64,000 bases of DNA from Ovis canadensis (GCF_042477335.2 NC_091263.1:73458501-73522500); one strand, 5' to 3'. Shown: positions 19,701-34,700, counted from the first letter of the stretch. The notes: a model not told the origin generated them from the letters alone. Numbers and translations: made by a program.

Positions 19701-22700
19701 GTGGGCTCCGCCTTCAGAAAGAGACCAAAAAGCCAGCTCAGCTGGAGCTGAGGAAAGAGCCACCCGGCCTCCTCTGCGGCTTTGTTGTGTTTGCCAGGAA
19801 GGATGAAAGACTGGAGTGGGGGCGGTGGAGACGAGGGAGGCGGGGGCCCGCCCACTGGGCCGCCCTCCACAGAGATGAGGGCTTTGTGGGCCACTGCCTT
19901 TCTCCCGCCCCACCAGAGGGTTAGGGGGGCAACGTCAGGGGGACAGGAGGGTGGGGGGCGAGGGGCCATCTGGGGCAGAGGCGGGATGCAGCTCCCAGTA
20001 TCCTGAGAAACCAGCGTGTGGGTGGCCGCTCGTGGGAACTAAGGCCTTTCCCGGGGACAATACCCCAGCTCACAAAGGGCCAGTGCTGGCCGGGCGCCTG
20101 CCGCACCGGACCACCCCGGCCAAGCCGCAGAGGGGGTTCGGGGCAGGCGGCAGGCTTGGGAGGCCCAGCCAGGCCTAGACTTGAATCCCAGCTTTCCCAG
20201 ATGCTTACACGGGCCCTTGAGCTGGTCCCTGCCCTCTGTGAGCCTCCCTTTCTTCTCTGTGATCACCCCGCACCCAGGGTGCAGGGTGATCAGTGAGGTG
20301 GGGGCAGGGCGGTGCAGACTGGGGGTGCAGCTCTGGGGCGCTGACCTGTGTGCATCATTCTTGCGGCTGCGAGCCTCCGTATCCTCATCGGTAAAACGGG
20401 GCAAGAACAGTAACTATTCTGACACCCACTTCACAGGGAATTTGAAGATAAAGTGCCAATACATAGGAAGCACCTAGAATGCTGCTTAGCACTGAGAAGA
20501 TCCTTGATAAAGCTGGAGATGACTGTCATATCTCTCCCTTCTCACAGCATCCCCACAAACAGTAATGGTGATGGCAGTCGTTGCTGTTGGTAGGAACCGG
20601 AGGCCGGCCCTGGAGAGAGTCTGGCCCCGGGAGCCCGCTGTGCGTGAGGACCTCCACAGGCAGTGGGCAGTGCCCGCTGAGTGTCAGGGGCCTGCCAGAG
20701 TTGCAGAGTGTGGGCAAGCACAGAGGAAGCATGCGTGATGCCGGCTGGGGCATCTCTCGAGGGAAAGCCGTCACTCGAGCTGGGTGCTGAAGGGTGAATA
20801 GGAGTTTTCTCAGGGTGGCAGATTCGGGTCACTGTGAGCGCAAACAAAGGCCCGGCGCCTCGAGGGAGCAGGGAGATGGACTGTGGCTGGCGGGTGTGAG
20901 GTGGGAAGTGGCAGAGGGTGCTGGGAGCGCAGCTGGGGATGGTGAAAGGCCCTGAGCGCCGGGCTGAGGCATGAGGCCTTTGCCCCAGAGAACGAGCAAG
21001 ACAAACAGGAGCTGCTCTGAGCTTCACGTGCCCCTTCAGGCTGTGGAGAGAGATGGGCAGACGGGGAGAGGAGGCGAGCCCGGTGAGAGCACTGTTTCTG
21101 GGTGCAGCGCCCTAGAAGGGACGGCCCCCAGCCCACACCCCGAGGGCCCAACTGGAGCTGGGTGGAGCCTCTCCGCCCCAGCCACTTCCTCTGCAGGGCA
21201 AAACAGACAGGAGAGCGGGAGGCAGCGGAAGCCTGGACGAGGGGAACCTTCCTCTGGGTGGAGGAGCCGGCAAGGGGTCCCCCAGAGCGAGTCTTGGTGT
21301 CCTCCCGTCACGCTGGGTCAGGGAGCAGGCGTCACCCCGGTGCCAGCAGAGCGCTACGATGACCCGTGGGTGTCAGCGCAACACGGGCGGGATGCTGAGC
21401 CGGGGCCTCGGGGCTCAGGGGAGTGCACACCGTGCCTCGGGACTTGCACATGGTCACGTTCACAGTCACAGACCCCAGGAGCCAAGCTCAGCAAAGGTTC
21501 CCACTGGGCACAGGCTGAGGAGGCGGGGGTCAGGCAACTGGCTCCTCCTGACTCCAGGGGCTCCTGCTTGAGCACAAGAAGGCTTCAGTGGGCGGTTAAG
21601 TGAAAGTGTGAAAGTGTCAATTGCTCATTCTAGTCCAACTCATGGCGACCCCAGGGACTGTAGCCCACCAGGCTCCTCTGTCCATGGGATTCTCCAGGCA
21701 AGAATCCTGGAGTGGGGTGCCATTTCCTCCTCCAGGGGATCTTCCTGACCCAGGGATCGAAGCCAGGTCTCTGCATTGCAGGCAGATTCTTTACAGTCTG
21801 AGCCACCAGGGAGGCCCCAAGTAGGCGGTTGTCACCCTGCTTATTTAACTCATATGCAGAGCACATCATGAGAAACGCTGGGCTGGATGAAGCACAAGCT
21901 GGAATCAAGATTGCCGGGAGAAACATCAATAAGCTCAGATACACAGATGACACCACCCTTATGGCAGAAAGTGAAGAGGAGCTAAAAAGCCTCTTAATGA
22001 AAGTGAAAGTGGAGAGTGAAAAGCTGGCTTAAAGCTCAACATTCAGAAAACGAAGATCATGGCATCCGGTCCCAGCACTTCATGGGAAGTAGATGGGGAA
22101 ACAATGGAAACAGTGACAGACTTTATATTTTTGGGCTCCAAAATCACTGCAGATGGTGACTGCAGCCATGAAATCAAAAGACGCTTGCTCCTTGGAAGGA
22201 AAGCCATGAGCAACCCGGACAGCATATGAAAAAGCTGAGACGTTACTTTGCCAACAGAGGGCCGTCCGGTCAAAGCTGTGGTTTCCCAGTGGTCGTGTGA
22301 CGCATCTTCAGAGATGTCCCTCAGACACGTGGCCTTCACCATACTATTAAAGGCAGAAGGCAGGTGGACATCGGTCCTCTTCTACCCGGAAAAGCACGGC
22401 CTGCCCCCAAACCCCTCATGCATGGCCAAGTGAGAGTGGTAGCCAGGGCAGGGCCCACGGGCAGGAGCCGGGCGAGCAGAGACAGCGAGGAGGGAGGAGC
22501 CGGCAACAGCCTGCTGAGCTGTCTGATGGACAGCATCCCCCAGAGACGCCTACCCCCAGGCAAATGCGTGTCCCCGGCCGGATTCCCTCAGGGCACAGCC
22601 TGGGCCCACACTTCCACTGACAGCCTAGGGTCTAGGTGGTGGCCTCCTGCCGGGAGAAGGGTCTTGATTAAAGCCAGTGTGTGCAGTGGTCATGTACAGA

Positions 22701-25700
22701 TGTGAGAGCTGAACCATAAAGAAAGCTGAGCGCCGAAGAATTGATGCTTTTGAACTGTGGTGTTGGAGAAGACTCTTGAGAGTCCCTTGGACTGCAAGGA
22801 GATCCAACCAGCCCATTCTAAAGGAGATCAGTCCTGAGTGCTCATTGGAAGGACTGATGCTGAAGCTGAAATTCTAATACTTTGGCCACCCGATGTGAAG
22901 AACTGACTCACTGGAAAAGACTGATGCTGGGAAAGACTGAGGCAGGAGGAGAAGGGGGTGACAGAGGATGAGATGGTCGGATGGCATCACCGACTCAATG
23001 GCCATGAGTTTGAGCAAGCTCCGGGAGCTGGTGATACACAGGGAGGCCTGGCAGGCTGCAGTCCGCGGGGTTTAGCGACTGAACGGCAATCTGTGCCGTA
23101 AATGTGTCCTTCGGAAAGGGATGGCGATCCCGCCAAGGCCACCCAGGCGGTCAGGGCACAGCCCAGGCGGGACTCAGTCCTCTGGCGCCCAGGAGTCCCG
23201 GGCTCTCCTGCTTCCGTCAGGGTGGGCTCGGGAACAGCCTCAGCTCTGTGCCTCTGGGGTTGGGGATGCTCTGTGACCCCCTGTTCAGAACCCTGCTTTC
23301 CCACTTGCAGGCCGGGCGGGTGGCCTCAGGCGTGCAGATGGGTGACTAGCAGACCATGTCTTTGGTTCCCCAGGCCAGGGGCAGCCTCCCAGGACCCGGG
23401 TGGCCTGACTGCCAGACCAGTCAGTTGCCTTTGGCCGTGATGGTGGTCACGGTGGTGGGGCCCCCACTCCGGCCCCAGCGTCCTCCAGTCTGCCCACGTG
23501 CACACCTCCAGCTGCGCCAGCCTCTCTGTTCCTCACACCCCAAACCTCTCCCTGCCTGCTTCAGGCGCCCTGCCCACACTGGGGGACTCCTGACAAATTC
23601 ACATCCACCCAGCCGTCTTAGCTACATCCCATGACGTCTTCAGAGGCCCTGGCCTCTGCTCCATCATCTCTGATCGCCCCTGGCCTTCCCATCTTCCATT
23701 TATTTCTGGCGTGACTTCGCCGGTTCCGGGTGGCCCCGAGCGAGGCCGGCTCCCGCTGGGGGGACCGCTTCACTGCGTGCACCGTTTCCAGCACACACGG
23801 TGGCTGCCACACTGCTTCTGTTGGACACTTTACAGAGCAGAATTAACAGCCGGCACTGGAGAGGGGGTGCTTGGACACCCCTTTGCACCCCGCATTCAGC
23901 CGGGAGCAGAAACAAGGGCCAGTTGAGAAGGGCACCAGGCCCCAGCCCTCTCTGCTGCCTGCACCCTCCGCTCCGCGGGCTTCGTTTTTAGCCCTTCCTC
24001 CACGGTCCCCCGCTGAGCCCGCCTTCCTACTGTTGTTTCCTCTGAGCCTTCGCTCAGGAAAGGCAGCCGGCCTGAGAGCCTCTGGGACCTCCGGCCGCCT
24101 GGCGCCCCCGCTCCTAGCCAGGCCTCGAGTGTCCACTCTGCCCAGGAGCTTCCTGAAGCTTAGGGGCCGCTGGGTGTCAGAGGGACGAACAGAGGGAGGG
24201 AAGCAAACCCGAGTGATGTTTTCCATCCAGCTCAGAAAAAAGCTGAATCCGGGGATGTTCCATGGTCTCCGACTGGACCACCTTGCTGAGCCATTTGGGT
24301 ACAGCCCAAGTCATTCAGATGCTAACCCACGGTTGCTGTGGCTGTTTTGAGATGGAATTCAAGTTCACAACCAGTTGCACTGGAGTAAGAGAGACAGATG
24401 ATCCTGGATAATCTGGGTGAAGCCGAATGCCTGTAAGTGAGGCTGAGGGCTTCCCTGAAACAACGGGGTCCCACTGCATCCAGGGCTCCAGACGCCTATG
24501 AGCCCCTCCTCCGGATTTCAGACCTGCTGGGCTGGCCCCCCAGCCACAGGGCCCGCTTCTGGGTGGTAAAGCTCCTGAGACAGTTCTGCAGGCACAGGTG
24601 TGAACATAGGTGGGCATCCCCTACAGGCCCGCCTTCTCTGGTTGAGCCCTGGTGCGTGCAGGGACTGAGGCAGGAGGGGAGCAGAGCCCCGTTTTGGTGC
24701 CCTGTGGCACGAGGCCGCACGCTGATTCGCCTACACAACCCCTCGTGTAACCCCCAGGCAGCGCGCTGTTTATCACTGACCGCGCTTTAGCCTGCAAGTA
24801 GCAGATAACTCTGCTCAGGACGGCTTAAACCACAGGAACACAAGCTCCCGCCTGAGAAGCCCAAGGGAGAGCAGCTCAGTGGTGTGTGCAGGTACCCAGT
24901 TCTCCAGCTTCCGGCTCTGCCTGCCTCAGCTGGTCATCTTGGTCCATCAGCAGAGGCCCCTCATGCTCACAAGATGGCTGCCGTTTCCCCAGGCATCACT
25001 GCCACATCCAGAGACAGAAAAATAACTTCCTCCTTCAACTCCTCTGTTCCCAGAGATTCTCCTGGAAGACACCTTCTTACTTCTCACCGGCCAGGATCGC
25101 ATCATATGCCTGTTCCTAAACAAACCTTTGATGAAAAGAAGGAATCACCATGGTCAGCTTAGACCAATCAGGTCTCCTGTCTGGAGGCACTTGGCTGCGT
25201 GGCGTCTGACGGAATAACTGAGATTGTGCCAGCGAGACAGATGGGTGTGCCTGTTTGGTTTGTTGTATTTGGTTTCTATGCAACCATAACAGATTACCAC
25301 GAATTTAGGCTCTCAAAACAACATCCGTTTATGATCTCACGTTCTGCAGGCCAGAATTCCAGGCAGGCTTGCCTAGTCTCTCTGCCTGGGCTCCCACAAG
25401 GCCGAAATTAAGGTGCCGCTGACCTGGGACTCAAGAGAAGAATCTGTTTCCGAGCTCACCCAAGGGGAGCTGAATTCAGGTCCTTATGGTTTTACGACTA
25501 TAATCCCCGTCCTTTGCTGGCTGTTGGCAGGGGTCGCTCTCCACATACCGCCTCCCGTGGGCCTGTTCATCCTCCAGCCAGCAATGACCCAAGTCCTTCT
25601 CATACTTCACGTCTCCCTGACTTCCTCTTCTGCACCAGCCAAGACAGTTCTCTGTTTTTAAACTGTGATGAGGTGGAGATAATACCCAGGCTTAAGGTCA

Positions 25701-28700
25701 GCTGTCCCACATAACGTAACAGCATCCCAGGGGTTAGGGTGTGGGGTCTTGGGGGGTCGTTCCTAGAGGACAAGGTGTCTCCATGGGAACAGTATCCCCA
25801 CCAGAGACATCCTGGACATTCACTCGGAGAGCCTGCTTGTCTCAATGACCAGGTCCAGGCACTTGATGGGGGTGGGTGGTTCCCAGGGACACAGGCCTTT
25901 GGGGAGGTCCTGTACCACCCACCAGGGTTACCTTGTACCCCAAATAACTTCCAAATGCCCAGCTGGGTGTTCATCCCACGAAAAACATGCTTTTCACTGT
26001 AATTATCTGAGACTACCATCTAACTCTGCTTTACATATAAACACAACTTTTGTACAGTTTTAATACACAGAGTCTTAGAATGCAATGCTGTGTCAATTGA
26101 GGAAAGGTTATGTTATGGTTTGTTTGGAATTTTCCAAGGGTTGCTCATCATTTTATAAACACATCGCAGATGATAACAACACTTGTGAAGCTTAACCAGC
26201 TGGTGCGGAGCTCCTGTGTCCGCTGGCATCCGTCACTCCGTGTCCCAGGGAGTCTGCGTATCTATCTGTCTCTGTGTCCACCTGTCCATCCATCCTTCTA
26301 TCTGAATACCGTTTCCTAGCCCTTATATCGATGTCAAATATAGGGAAAGAGTGTCATGAATATCCGATTGAGTATTACCTTACCTCTCTGAAATTCAAAC
26401 TAAGCTACTATTAAATAGGTTTAATCATCTAAAAGTTTTTTATACCTTGAATATTTACATATTGAAATGTGTACTGTAAAATTCATTTCTCTCTCCTTTA
26501 AATCACAAAGCAGCAGTTCAGTTCAGTCGCTCAGTCGTGTCCGACTCTTTGCGACCCCATGGACTGCTACTACCAGGCCTCCCTGTCCATCACCAACTCC
26601 CAGAGTTGACTCAAACTCATGTCCATCAAGTTGGTGATTCCAGCTATCTCACCCTCTGTCGTCCCCTTCTCCTCCTGCCCCCAATCCCTCCCAGCATCAG
26701 GGTCTTTCCAATGAGTCAGCTCTTCCCATCAGGTGGCCAAAATACTGGAGTTTCAGCTTCAGCATCAGTCCTTCCAATGAACACCCAGGACTGATTTCCT
26801 TTAGGATGGACTGGTTGGATCTCCTTGCAAGTCCAAGGGACTCTCAAGAGTGTTCTCCAACACCACAGTTCAAAAGCGTCACCCAAAGTTTTTTCAAAGT
26901 ATATGTAAAGACAAGGTCTATCCCTTATTCAGCTCACTTTGGGATCTTCCAACATAACCATTTTTTATAAGACATATAAACATAACCTCCTTTTATAAGA
27001 GAGTGGCAATTTGTCAAAGGTGGGGTCCTCTGCTGTGAGGGGACAGAATTAGTGGCTGCGGGACATGGCCAGGGTCTGGCTCCACCAGTGCCCAGATCTC
27101 ACGATGCACTGCTCTCCAGGCGTTTGCCAAAGTCCAGACACTGTCCAAGGATCTGTGTCAATTTTTGCCATCTCTGTGTCAAACCTGTATTATTCGTCTT
27201 TAGTTGCTATTTTCCCTGAAATCATCTCACTCTTTTTACTTAACGGATTTAAAGAGATAGCCCCTGGTGGCTCGGGTGGTAAAGAATCTGCCTGCAATGC
27301 AGGAGACCCAGTTCAATAACTGGGTCAGGAGGATCCCCTGGAGGAGGAAATGGCAACGCACTCCAGTTTTCTTGCCTGAAGAATCGCATGGACAGAGGAG
27401 CCTGGCGGGCTACAGTCCATGGGCTCTCAAGAGTTGGACACGGCTCTTTGCATTTGAAGGGAAGTTGTCAGAAACACAGGACGAAGATGCTTCGATGTGC
27501 TCATTAGTTGTTTGTAGTACACTCAGACTAAATAATTGGAGAAGGAAATGGCAACCCACTCCGGTGTTCTTGCCTGGGGAATCCCAGGGACCGCGGAGCC
27601 TGGTGGGCTGCTGTCTATGGGATCGCAGAGTCGGACACGACTGAAGCGACTTACCAGCAGCAGCAGAGTAAATAATTCAGGTTAACACCAACACACACAC
27701 ACCCCCCTCCTGCTCACCTGAGTCCTGCCTAAGGTCCCCCCGAACACTGGGCAGAGGCAGGACCCCCTGTGATCAGAAGCGCCGTATTTCATTTCAGGGC
27801 CATCGGCGTTTACCGGCGGATGAACAGGCGATTGAGATGGGGGCTGGGGGCAGGGGCAGTCGTGGAGGGTCCCACGGTCACGCCAGGGTCCTGGGGCAGG
27901 AGGCAAAGCTCCGCAGAAGCCCTCTCTTCACACCGCAGAACCCAGGGAGGGTCCGTGCACTGGAGGCCTGGAGCCGGGAGCTGCCAGGACCGGAGGGAGA
28001 ACTCAGGAGCATCTGGCCCTCGTCAGGCCGAGTCGGAGGCCGGGCCGGGGGCCAGAGGCGACCGCCGCCTCCAGCAGGAGGAAGATGTCCGGGGGGGCTC
28101 CGGGCGGTGGGCAGATGCATGCAGCTGGAGGGGACACTCCGGCAGGACGAGAACTAGGGCCAGCTGGGCGTGAGGGCACGAGGGGGCAGCAGGCAGCGAG
28201 GGCCTGCTGCCCCCTACAAGGTCCTGCGCAGCAGGCGTTTGGTGACTCCTATGGGGCGACCGGCCTCTGCAGAAGCGCCCCCAGCCCCTCCGTGTCTCCC
28301 GGGGGATAGCGGCCTGCGTGGGCGGTGGCGGGGTCGCCGGCCAGGGAGGGCCTCCACCAGCCTTTTCAGCCCTGTTGGCTCGGGTCCCAGGCCGGATCTG
28401 GTGCGTCTCCAGCTGTCCTTAGCAGCGCCAACCTCTCTTTTCAACAGAGAAGCAACGGCCTGGGTCAGAGGCGGGAGGAAAACAAGACCGACCTACGCGG
28501 GGGTCTCTGCTGTTATTCTCTGTGTTTTCCCAGTTACTTCCTATCTTTGCAAGAGATGCTGGCTTTTCGCTCTTGGTGATAATGTTTCCCGTGAAAGGAA
28601 ATCTGTTTTAGTCAACAGTTCAGCCAGGGACCCCAAATGCCTGTGGTTAGGGGAGGTCCTGCTCACTCTCTCGCCTGGAGGGTCCAATCCTCCGTGGGCT

Positions 28701-31700
28701 GGGCAGGGGGTCAGCTGCATCCACAGGCCTGGGACGGCCCCGGTGTCTGAATGCTGAGGCCCTTCTCACGGTCTTTCTGGAACAATCCAAGAGCAGAGGG
28801 GCGGGAGGAGCTGGAATCCTGTTGGACGCGGGGCCTGTGCCCACCTGCCCCGTTCTTCCTCTCAGCACCTGACCTGCCGCCAACGGTCTCACTCACCCAG
28901 GCCCGCATTCATTCATTCACACATCCGACAAACACCGACTGGCTGCCCCGTCCTGTGCTGGGCCCTCCAGGAAACACCAACAGCCGCTGAAGACCACAGG
29001 AGCTCAGGGTGTCCAGGCGGGGAGGCGAGACGAGAGAGGGGGCCCTGGGGACCAGCCTGGTGGGCTGCACCCGACGGGCCGAGGGAGCCGCGGGGGTCTC
29101 CGCAAGCTCCTCCTGCTCTGTGCCGCAGCTTGCTCATCTGTGAAATGGCAGGAATGAGCCTAAGTCTTTCTTAGGGCTTCTCGGAAGAGTAGCTGCTGCT
29201 GCTGCTGCTAAGCCGCTTCAGTCGTGTCCAACTCTGTGCGACCCCATAGACAGCAGCCCACCAGGCTCCCTGGGACTCTCCAGGCAAGAACCCTGGAGTG
29301 GGGTGCCATTGCCTTCTCCAGAAGAGTAGATAAGTTTTTCCACTCAAACACACAGAGCACACTCATGCGATCTGGGAAACAGGTCAGTGAGGACTGACTG
29401 TGAAGCCCGAGGAGCTGCACTCAGCCTGCGATGCCCCGTGACGGGAAAGCAGCTGAGAACGCGCGTGTGTGTGTGCACACGTATTCCCTTCCAGGTTTTG
29501 CATGCCCCCTTTCGTTTATATATATATTTACACACACACACACTTTGCTATGCCGCTGAAACCAGCGTAATACGGTACATTCACCGGACGTCAATTTCAA
29601 GCTAAATGTGCACGTCTAAGGGGGAGAACAGAGCAGGGTCCGGTACCCAGTAAGGTGTCGGCAGTGCTTATCAAGGATCCAGAGGGCAACCGACCAGAGG
29701 GTCATGAGTCTGGCCGTCCGTGCCCTGAGATCACCACCAGCAGTGAGCCGGAGACCAGGCTGGACCTCGGAGGCCCCCCAGTGGATGCTGTGTTAAGGAT
29801 ACTGGCATCCCTTCTCTCGGCCGTAGGAGCCGCTGAACCATTTTGTAGGGAGAGAGGCATGGGGTCGGAGCTGTCTTCCAGAAACAGCCAGGACAGCAAG
29901 TGCTGGCAGCCTGGGTGTAGGGGTAGAGCCAGACACCCTTCGCAGGTCACAGGTCCCCTCTCTGTGACCTTGGGGCTGGTGCCTTCCAGGAAGCCGGAGG
30001 TGCAAGTCAGGGGGCCGCAGGTGACCTCCGCCTGCCCCCCAGGTCTGCTCCCCGGACAAGCCCCACGCGTCTCGTTCTTATGGGAAGCCCTCGTTAAACC
30101 ACGGGCCCCAAGGTCCAGTCCCGGGGCCAAAACCCGTCAAGTTTCTAGGCCCAGAATATTCCAGCAGAGCTTTCCACAAGCTACTGCAGGGAGGGTCTGC
30201 AGCCAGTCCATCGAGGAATCCTACAGACAGACGCGTCCTCTTAACCCGTCGAGGTGGGAAAAGCCGGCAGTTCCGTGTCCGCCGGGCTTGCACGCATGGG
30301 TTTCCCCGGTGGCTCAGCGGTAAAGAACGCGCCTGCCGATGCAGGGGACGAAGTTCGATCCCTGGGTCGGGAAGATCCCCTGGAGGAGGAAACGGCACCC
30401 CACTCCAGTATTCTTGCTGGAGAATCCCATGGACAGAGGAGCCTGGCAGGCTCCGGTCCACAGCCTTGCTGTGACTACCCCCTTCCCTGGGCTGGCCTCT
30501 CCGTATGACCTCCAGGTGGCCAAAGCCAATGGCCACTGCTTGGGGGGCCAAGATAGTGGCCTTCCCGGGGGGGGGGGGCGGGGAATGGGAGGAGCAGACG
30601 CAGGAAGACAAGGAGGCCTTGGGGATTGCACAGGGCTTCCAGGAGGAAGTGACCAGGCAGCAGCCACGGGGGGCGGTTCATGAGGAAACAGGATCTGAGG
30701 GGCCAGGGCTGCAGGCAGGTTTGGAAGCCAGGGTGCTGGCTGAGCCCTTGCAGAGTGAGTGCCCACGAGGAAGAGAGACGAGGCCCTCGGGTTTAGGGTC
30801 AGGACGCGGAGGACGAGTTAGGGAAAGGGCGCTGGGGAGGATGGGCGCCTCCCGGAAGCCCAGGGCTGGAGGTGTCCAGCCAGGGAGCGGGGTGGCTGAC
30901 AGGACGTGCGTGGAGCAGGCAGAGAACGAGCTGGGAGGCTCGCTGTCTCTGTTCCAAGGTGGTGATGGCTCGGCTCGCCCACGCGACACGCAAAGGGGCC
31001 TGTGGCTGCAGATGGACCCCGCGGAGAGGGGCCAGCCATGCAGGCCGGGAGGGCCAGCTGCCGGACAAGAGGAAAACCCCAGTTTCTCCGCAGCCGCGTC
31101 TCGCCTCTTGGAAAACTGCAGAGCATGTCCTCGTCTGTGGCGCGCTCTCTCCCAGCCCTGTCCCTGCTGCTTCCCCTTCCTGACTTCGCTGCGTGTGACC
31201 TGCAGTCCCCTAACCAGGGCGGCAGCTGGGCTGGGCTGCTCCGAGCTCGCTGCACAAGCGCCCCCTGTGCCTGGCAGGGCTGGAGCATAAAGCCAACTCC
31301 TATACGTCTGAGCCGTGTGACTTGGGCCGGCCACTCTGGGAATCGGGGGTCAGGACGGTCCCTGCCTCCATCCAGGCAGGGTGTTGGGAGGACGTGTTGA
31401 CAGCCCCGGAGCAGTGCCTGGCACCTCGCAGGGATGCTGAGAGGTTAGTTGCGGTGTTGACGCAGGAAGCCGCCCTTGGAACCAGCTTCAAAGACCCCGG
31501 TGTCTGTGGGGATGTGGGGACCGTGGGCCAGCCTCTGCTAGGAAACTGTTCATAAGGGCTGTCCCCGCCAGCTCATTTTGCTTGCTGAAGCCCTTAAATA
31601 ATGGAGGGAAAACAGCAGTTTCTCGCAGTGGGAAGACTTAGATTCTGTCCATCGCTGTTCCTGTTTAGTCGCTCCGTCATGTTCCACTCTCTGCGACCCC

Positions 31701-34700
31701 GTGGACTGCAGCCCGCCCGGCTCCTCTGTCCATGGGATTCTCCAGGCAAGAGTACTGGAGCGGGCTGCCACGCCCTCCTCCAGGGGATCTTCCTGACCCA
31801 GGGATCCAACCTGTGTCTCCTGCATTGGCAGGTGGATTCTGTACCTCTGAGCCACCAGGGAAGCCCATTCCGACGCTGTTCAAAATTCTGCATATTGAAG
31901 CCCCTTACTCTTTACACACCTCCTCTGCCGGGAAGCTCACCACCTCCAAAGGAAGCCTATTCCGTTCTCGGTCAGCGGTCTTTGTGAGAAAGCGATCCTG
32001 TACCCTCGACTCCGGTGTCTTCTCTTCTGGCTGTGGTCTGACCTCTGGAGTTGAGAGGGACTGTCCCTTCCCCAGTTAGACCTCCAATGATATGCCCTAA
32101 GCTCCAGTTTCTCTCTGAACCAAGAATCCGCACCCAGGGGGTCTCGCACTGATTGCCTCTGAGCACCTCCTCATTCTCAGCTTGTACTGGGTCGGCGAGC
32201 GGGGGGGAGCTGAATGCTGGGCGTCATCAGTCAGAGTTAGTGGCTCATAAAACACAGAAGGTTGGCACTCCCGGTCCCTCCAATGGCTTCCTGCCCCTCT
32301 GCCCACTGGCACAGGGCAAGAACCCAATGGGAGCTGGGAGGACCTCAGAGGCATTGGCTCCAGGGATCCACCTGCAAAAGGGGCCCCAAGTCCCACTGGC
32401 TGTCCCTCTGGCAGAGCTGAGGTGGGAGCCCAGGACCCACACCCTTCTGGACACAGAGGCTCCTCAGAGGGTTTTGCCTCTAGTCCCATTGGCTAAAATC
32501 GCATCACAAGCCTATGTCTCACCTGCAAGAGAAGCTGGGTGACTGTCCTCCGTGGAAAGCTGCCTCTGCCGAGCTGGCTATCAGGTAGCGGGCCGGTGGG
32601 GTCAGCTGCAGAGACCCCCACGGGCTTCGGCAGGCATGTCACAGGCAGCTTAGCCTTAGCAGTGGGGAGGGTGGGCCCACACCCCACACTCTCCTGCAGG
32701 AAACCGGCGGAGACCCCGCCCTCTCAACACCTGTGTCTCCCCCACCGCCCCACAGGTCAGAGGGCACCCAGCTCCCAAGCTCACCACGAGCCAGCCCAGA
32801 GCCCCACACCAAGAGCAGTGAACCCGAGGATGGTGAGACCAGAGCCCCAGAGCCCCCCCGAGAGGGAGCCTGGGGGTCCGACAGCCGTCTGGCAAGCAGA
32901 CCCCCGGACCAAGGTTTGTCCCGCACACGCAGGGCCCCGTCCGCGCTGATGCCGCCATCCGGCCTCCAGACAGAGCCCCACCCTCTACCTGCCGAGGCCG
33001 GGCTTCCCCGGCCCCTAGGCTCCCCCACCCCCGCAGGCCTGCGAGCGGACACGCTGCCGGGAGGGTGGGCTCCAGGGAGGCGGGCTCTGGCTCAGGGTGC
33101 CAAACGTGTCTCCTGCCAGCGCCGTGCAGGGGTGGGTCGGGCACCCAGGGAGCCGGAGTGGGAGCAAGCTCCCCGTCATCACAGGTGTGCGGGCAGGGCT
33201 GGCTGGTCACCAAGAGAAGGCCACAGAGAGGCCCTTCACGCCGAGAACCTGGGCCTGCTGGGTGTGCAGCCTCAGGAGCAAAGGAGAGCAGAGAGACGCT
33301 GTCTGAGCCGGCGCCCCAGGGCTCTCCCGGCTGGGCTGCAGGCAGGCGTGGGCGGGCTGCGGGTGCCAGCCCTCTCACACGACCTCAGAGGCCCCGTACT
33401 GCCCCGGCCTGGGGTACCGGGACAGCTGTGACTACAGCGACACCACGCACACACACAGACACACAGAGACACACAGACACAGACACACACACACACAGAC
33501 ACATGCACACACACAGACACAGACACACACACACACAGACACACACAGAAACACACAGACACACACACAGACACACAGAGACACACAGACACAGACACAT
33601 ACACACACAGAGACACATGCACACACACAGACACACACACACACACAGAGACACACACAGACACCACACACAGAGACACACACACCACACAGAGACACAC
33701 ACAGAGACACACACAGACACACACACCGACAGACACACACATACCACACACACACAGAAACAGAGACACACACAGAGACACACACACAGAAACACACAGA
33801 CACACACACAGACACACAGAGACACACAGACACAGACACATACACACACAGAGACACATGCACACACACAGACACACACACACACACACAGAGACACACA
33901 GACACCACACACAGACACACACACCACACAGAGACACACACCACACAGAGACACACACAGAGACACACACACAGACACACACAGACACACACACACAGAC
34001 ACACACACACAGACACACACATACCACACACACAGACACACATACCGACAGACACACACACCACACAGAGACACACACCACACAGAGACACACACAGAGA
34101 CACACACACACAGACACACACAGACACACACACACAGAAACAGAGACACACAGAGAGACACACATACAGAGACACACACACAGAAACAGAGACACACACA
34201 CACAGACACATACACACAAACACACAGCACACACACACAGACACACACACAGACACACACACACAGAGATCCACACATACAGACACACAAACACACACAG
34301 AGACACACACACAGACACACACAGAGACACACACTCACAGACACACACATACACAGATACACACACATACATACACACACAGAGACACACACACCACACA
34401 CACAGACACAGAGACACACAGAGACACACACACCAGACAGACACACACACACAGAGACACACACACAACACACACACACAGACATAGAGACACACAGACA
34501 CACACAGACACACACATACACACAGACACCACACAGAGACACACACACAGACACACACGCACACAGACACAGACACACAGAGATCCACACATACAGACAC
34601 ACACAGAGACGCACACACACACAGAGACACACACACATAGACACACACACACACACACACCAGCAGCAGGAAATCCCAGGAAGAAAACCAGATTGTCAAT

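Noticed and set aside
27256-27320. tRNA gene from A- and B-box-like sequence (also in other SINE heads)
   Set aside because: These are the tRNA-derived heads of Bov-tA and CHR SINEs and do not fold into a complete tRNA.
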